Assembly (NCBI GenBank): GCA_947178195.1
Contig: CAMWXM010000009.1
Location: 1-23,648 of the forward strand
DNA: 23,648 bases
Reading direction: 5' to 3'
Source of the DNA: an uncultured Ruminococcus sp.
GTDB lineage: Bacteria > Bacillota > Clostridia > Oscillospirales > Ruminococcaceae
Shown: positions 23,539 to 23,648 of the stretch, piece after piece
How positions within the stretch are numbered: the first letter of the stretch is position 1
Layout: the number at the start of each line of letters is the position of its first letter
Translations under genes and position numbers: made by a program
Notes under the pieces: model-generated
The model's database searches: none
Told to the model about the DNA's origin: nothing
The model's input: the letters and a program-made list of their open reading frames with translations, nothing else

Positions 23539-23648
23539 AAAAATAAAGTAAACATTATTATTGATTATTGCATTTTCAATAATTTATGCTGCTTGAATTT
23601 ATAGGATTTTACAAAATTTCTTTTATTTTTCTTTATTCACTTTAATAA

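Overview
The window looks like a low-to-moderate GC Gram-positive chromosome, most likely a gut Clostridia of the Oscillospirales/Ruminococcaceae type. The basis is the rimP-nusA-ylxR-ylxQ-infB-rbfA-nrnA-truB-ribF gene order, strong AGGAGG ribosome binding sites, TTGACA-17-TATAAT promoters, a DUF896 protein, a B. subtilis-type MazF and a CCA-encoding tRNA-Ser. The genus is inference. Most of the content is housekeeping, and no phage, IS transposase or CRISPR array was seen.

Layout. Positions 1-1651 (minus) hold the start of an ABC-2 permease and its ATPase. Positions 1785-10158 (minus) are a nine-gene translation/transcription operon, read from rimP at the right to ribF at the left. Several of its genes overlap by 4-26 bases. 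A consensus promoter (10252-10280) precedes it, and a perfect 11-bp terminator-like hairpin (10202-10226) lies between that promoter and rimP, so leader attenuation is plausible. Positions 10348-12456 (minus) carry a hexapeptide-repeat acetyltransferase downstream of guaB. The 345-base gap 12457-12801 holds the divergent guaB and kinase promoters and a ~120-bp segment bounded by a 15-bp inverted repeat.

Positions 12802-16987 (plus) encode a large cytosolic hybrid histidine kinase (GAF, several PAS-like domains, HisKA, HATPase, REC). A second receiver domain at its C-terminus has been cut off by an apparent ~23-nt deletion with frameshift, which removes its first strand and acidic pocket. A MazF toxin gene without a visible antitoxin follows on the minus strand. 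Then come three plus-strand units: a flippase plus a membrane-anchored metallophosphoesterase (17644-19904), and a DUF896 protein, a 3-TM small protein and a CPA1 antiporter with two RCK_C domains (20000-22110). The right end has a D,D-carboxypeptidase on the minus strand whose promoter is back-to-back with that of tRNA-Ser(CGA), which ends in a clear terminator.

The best leads are the broken second receiver of the kinase, the hairpin in the rimP-nusA operon leader, the inverted-repeat element between guaB and the kinase, the tandem repeat in IF-2 and the unpaired mazF. No convincing wholly new multi-gene system was found.
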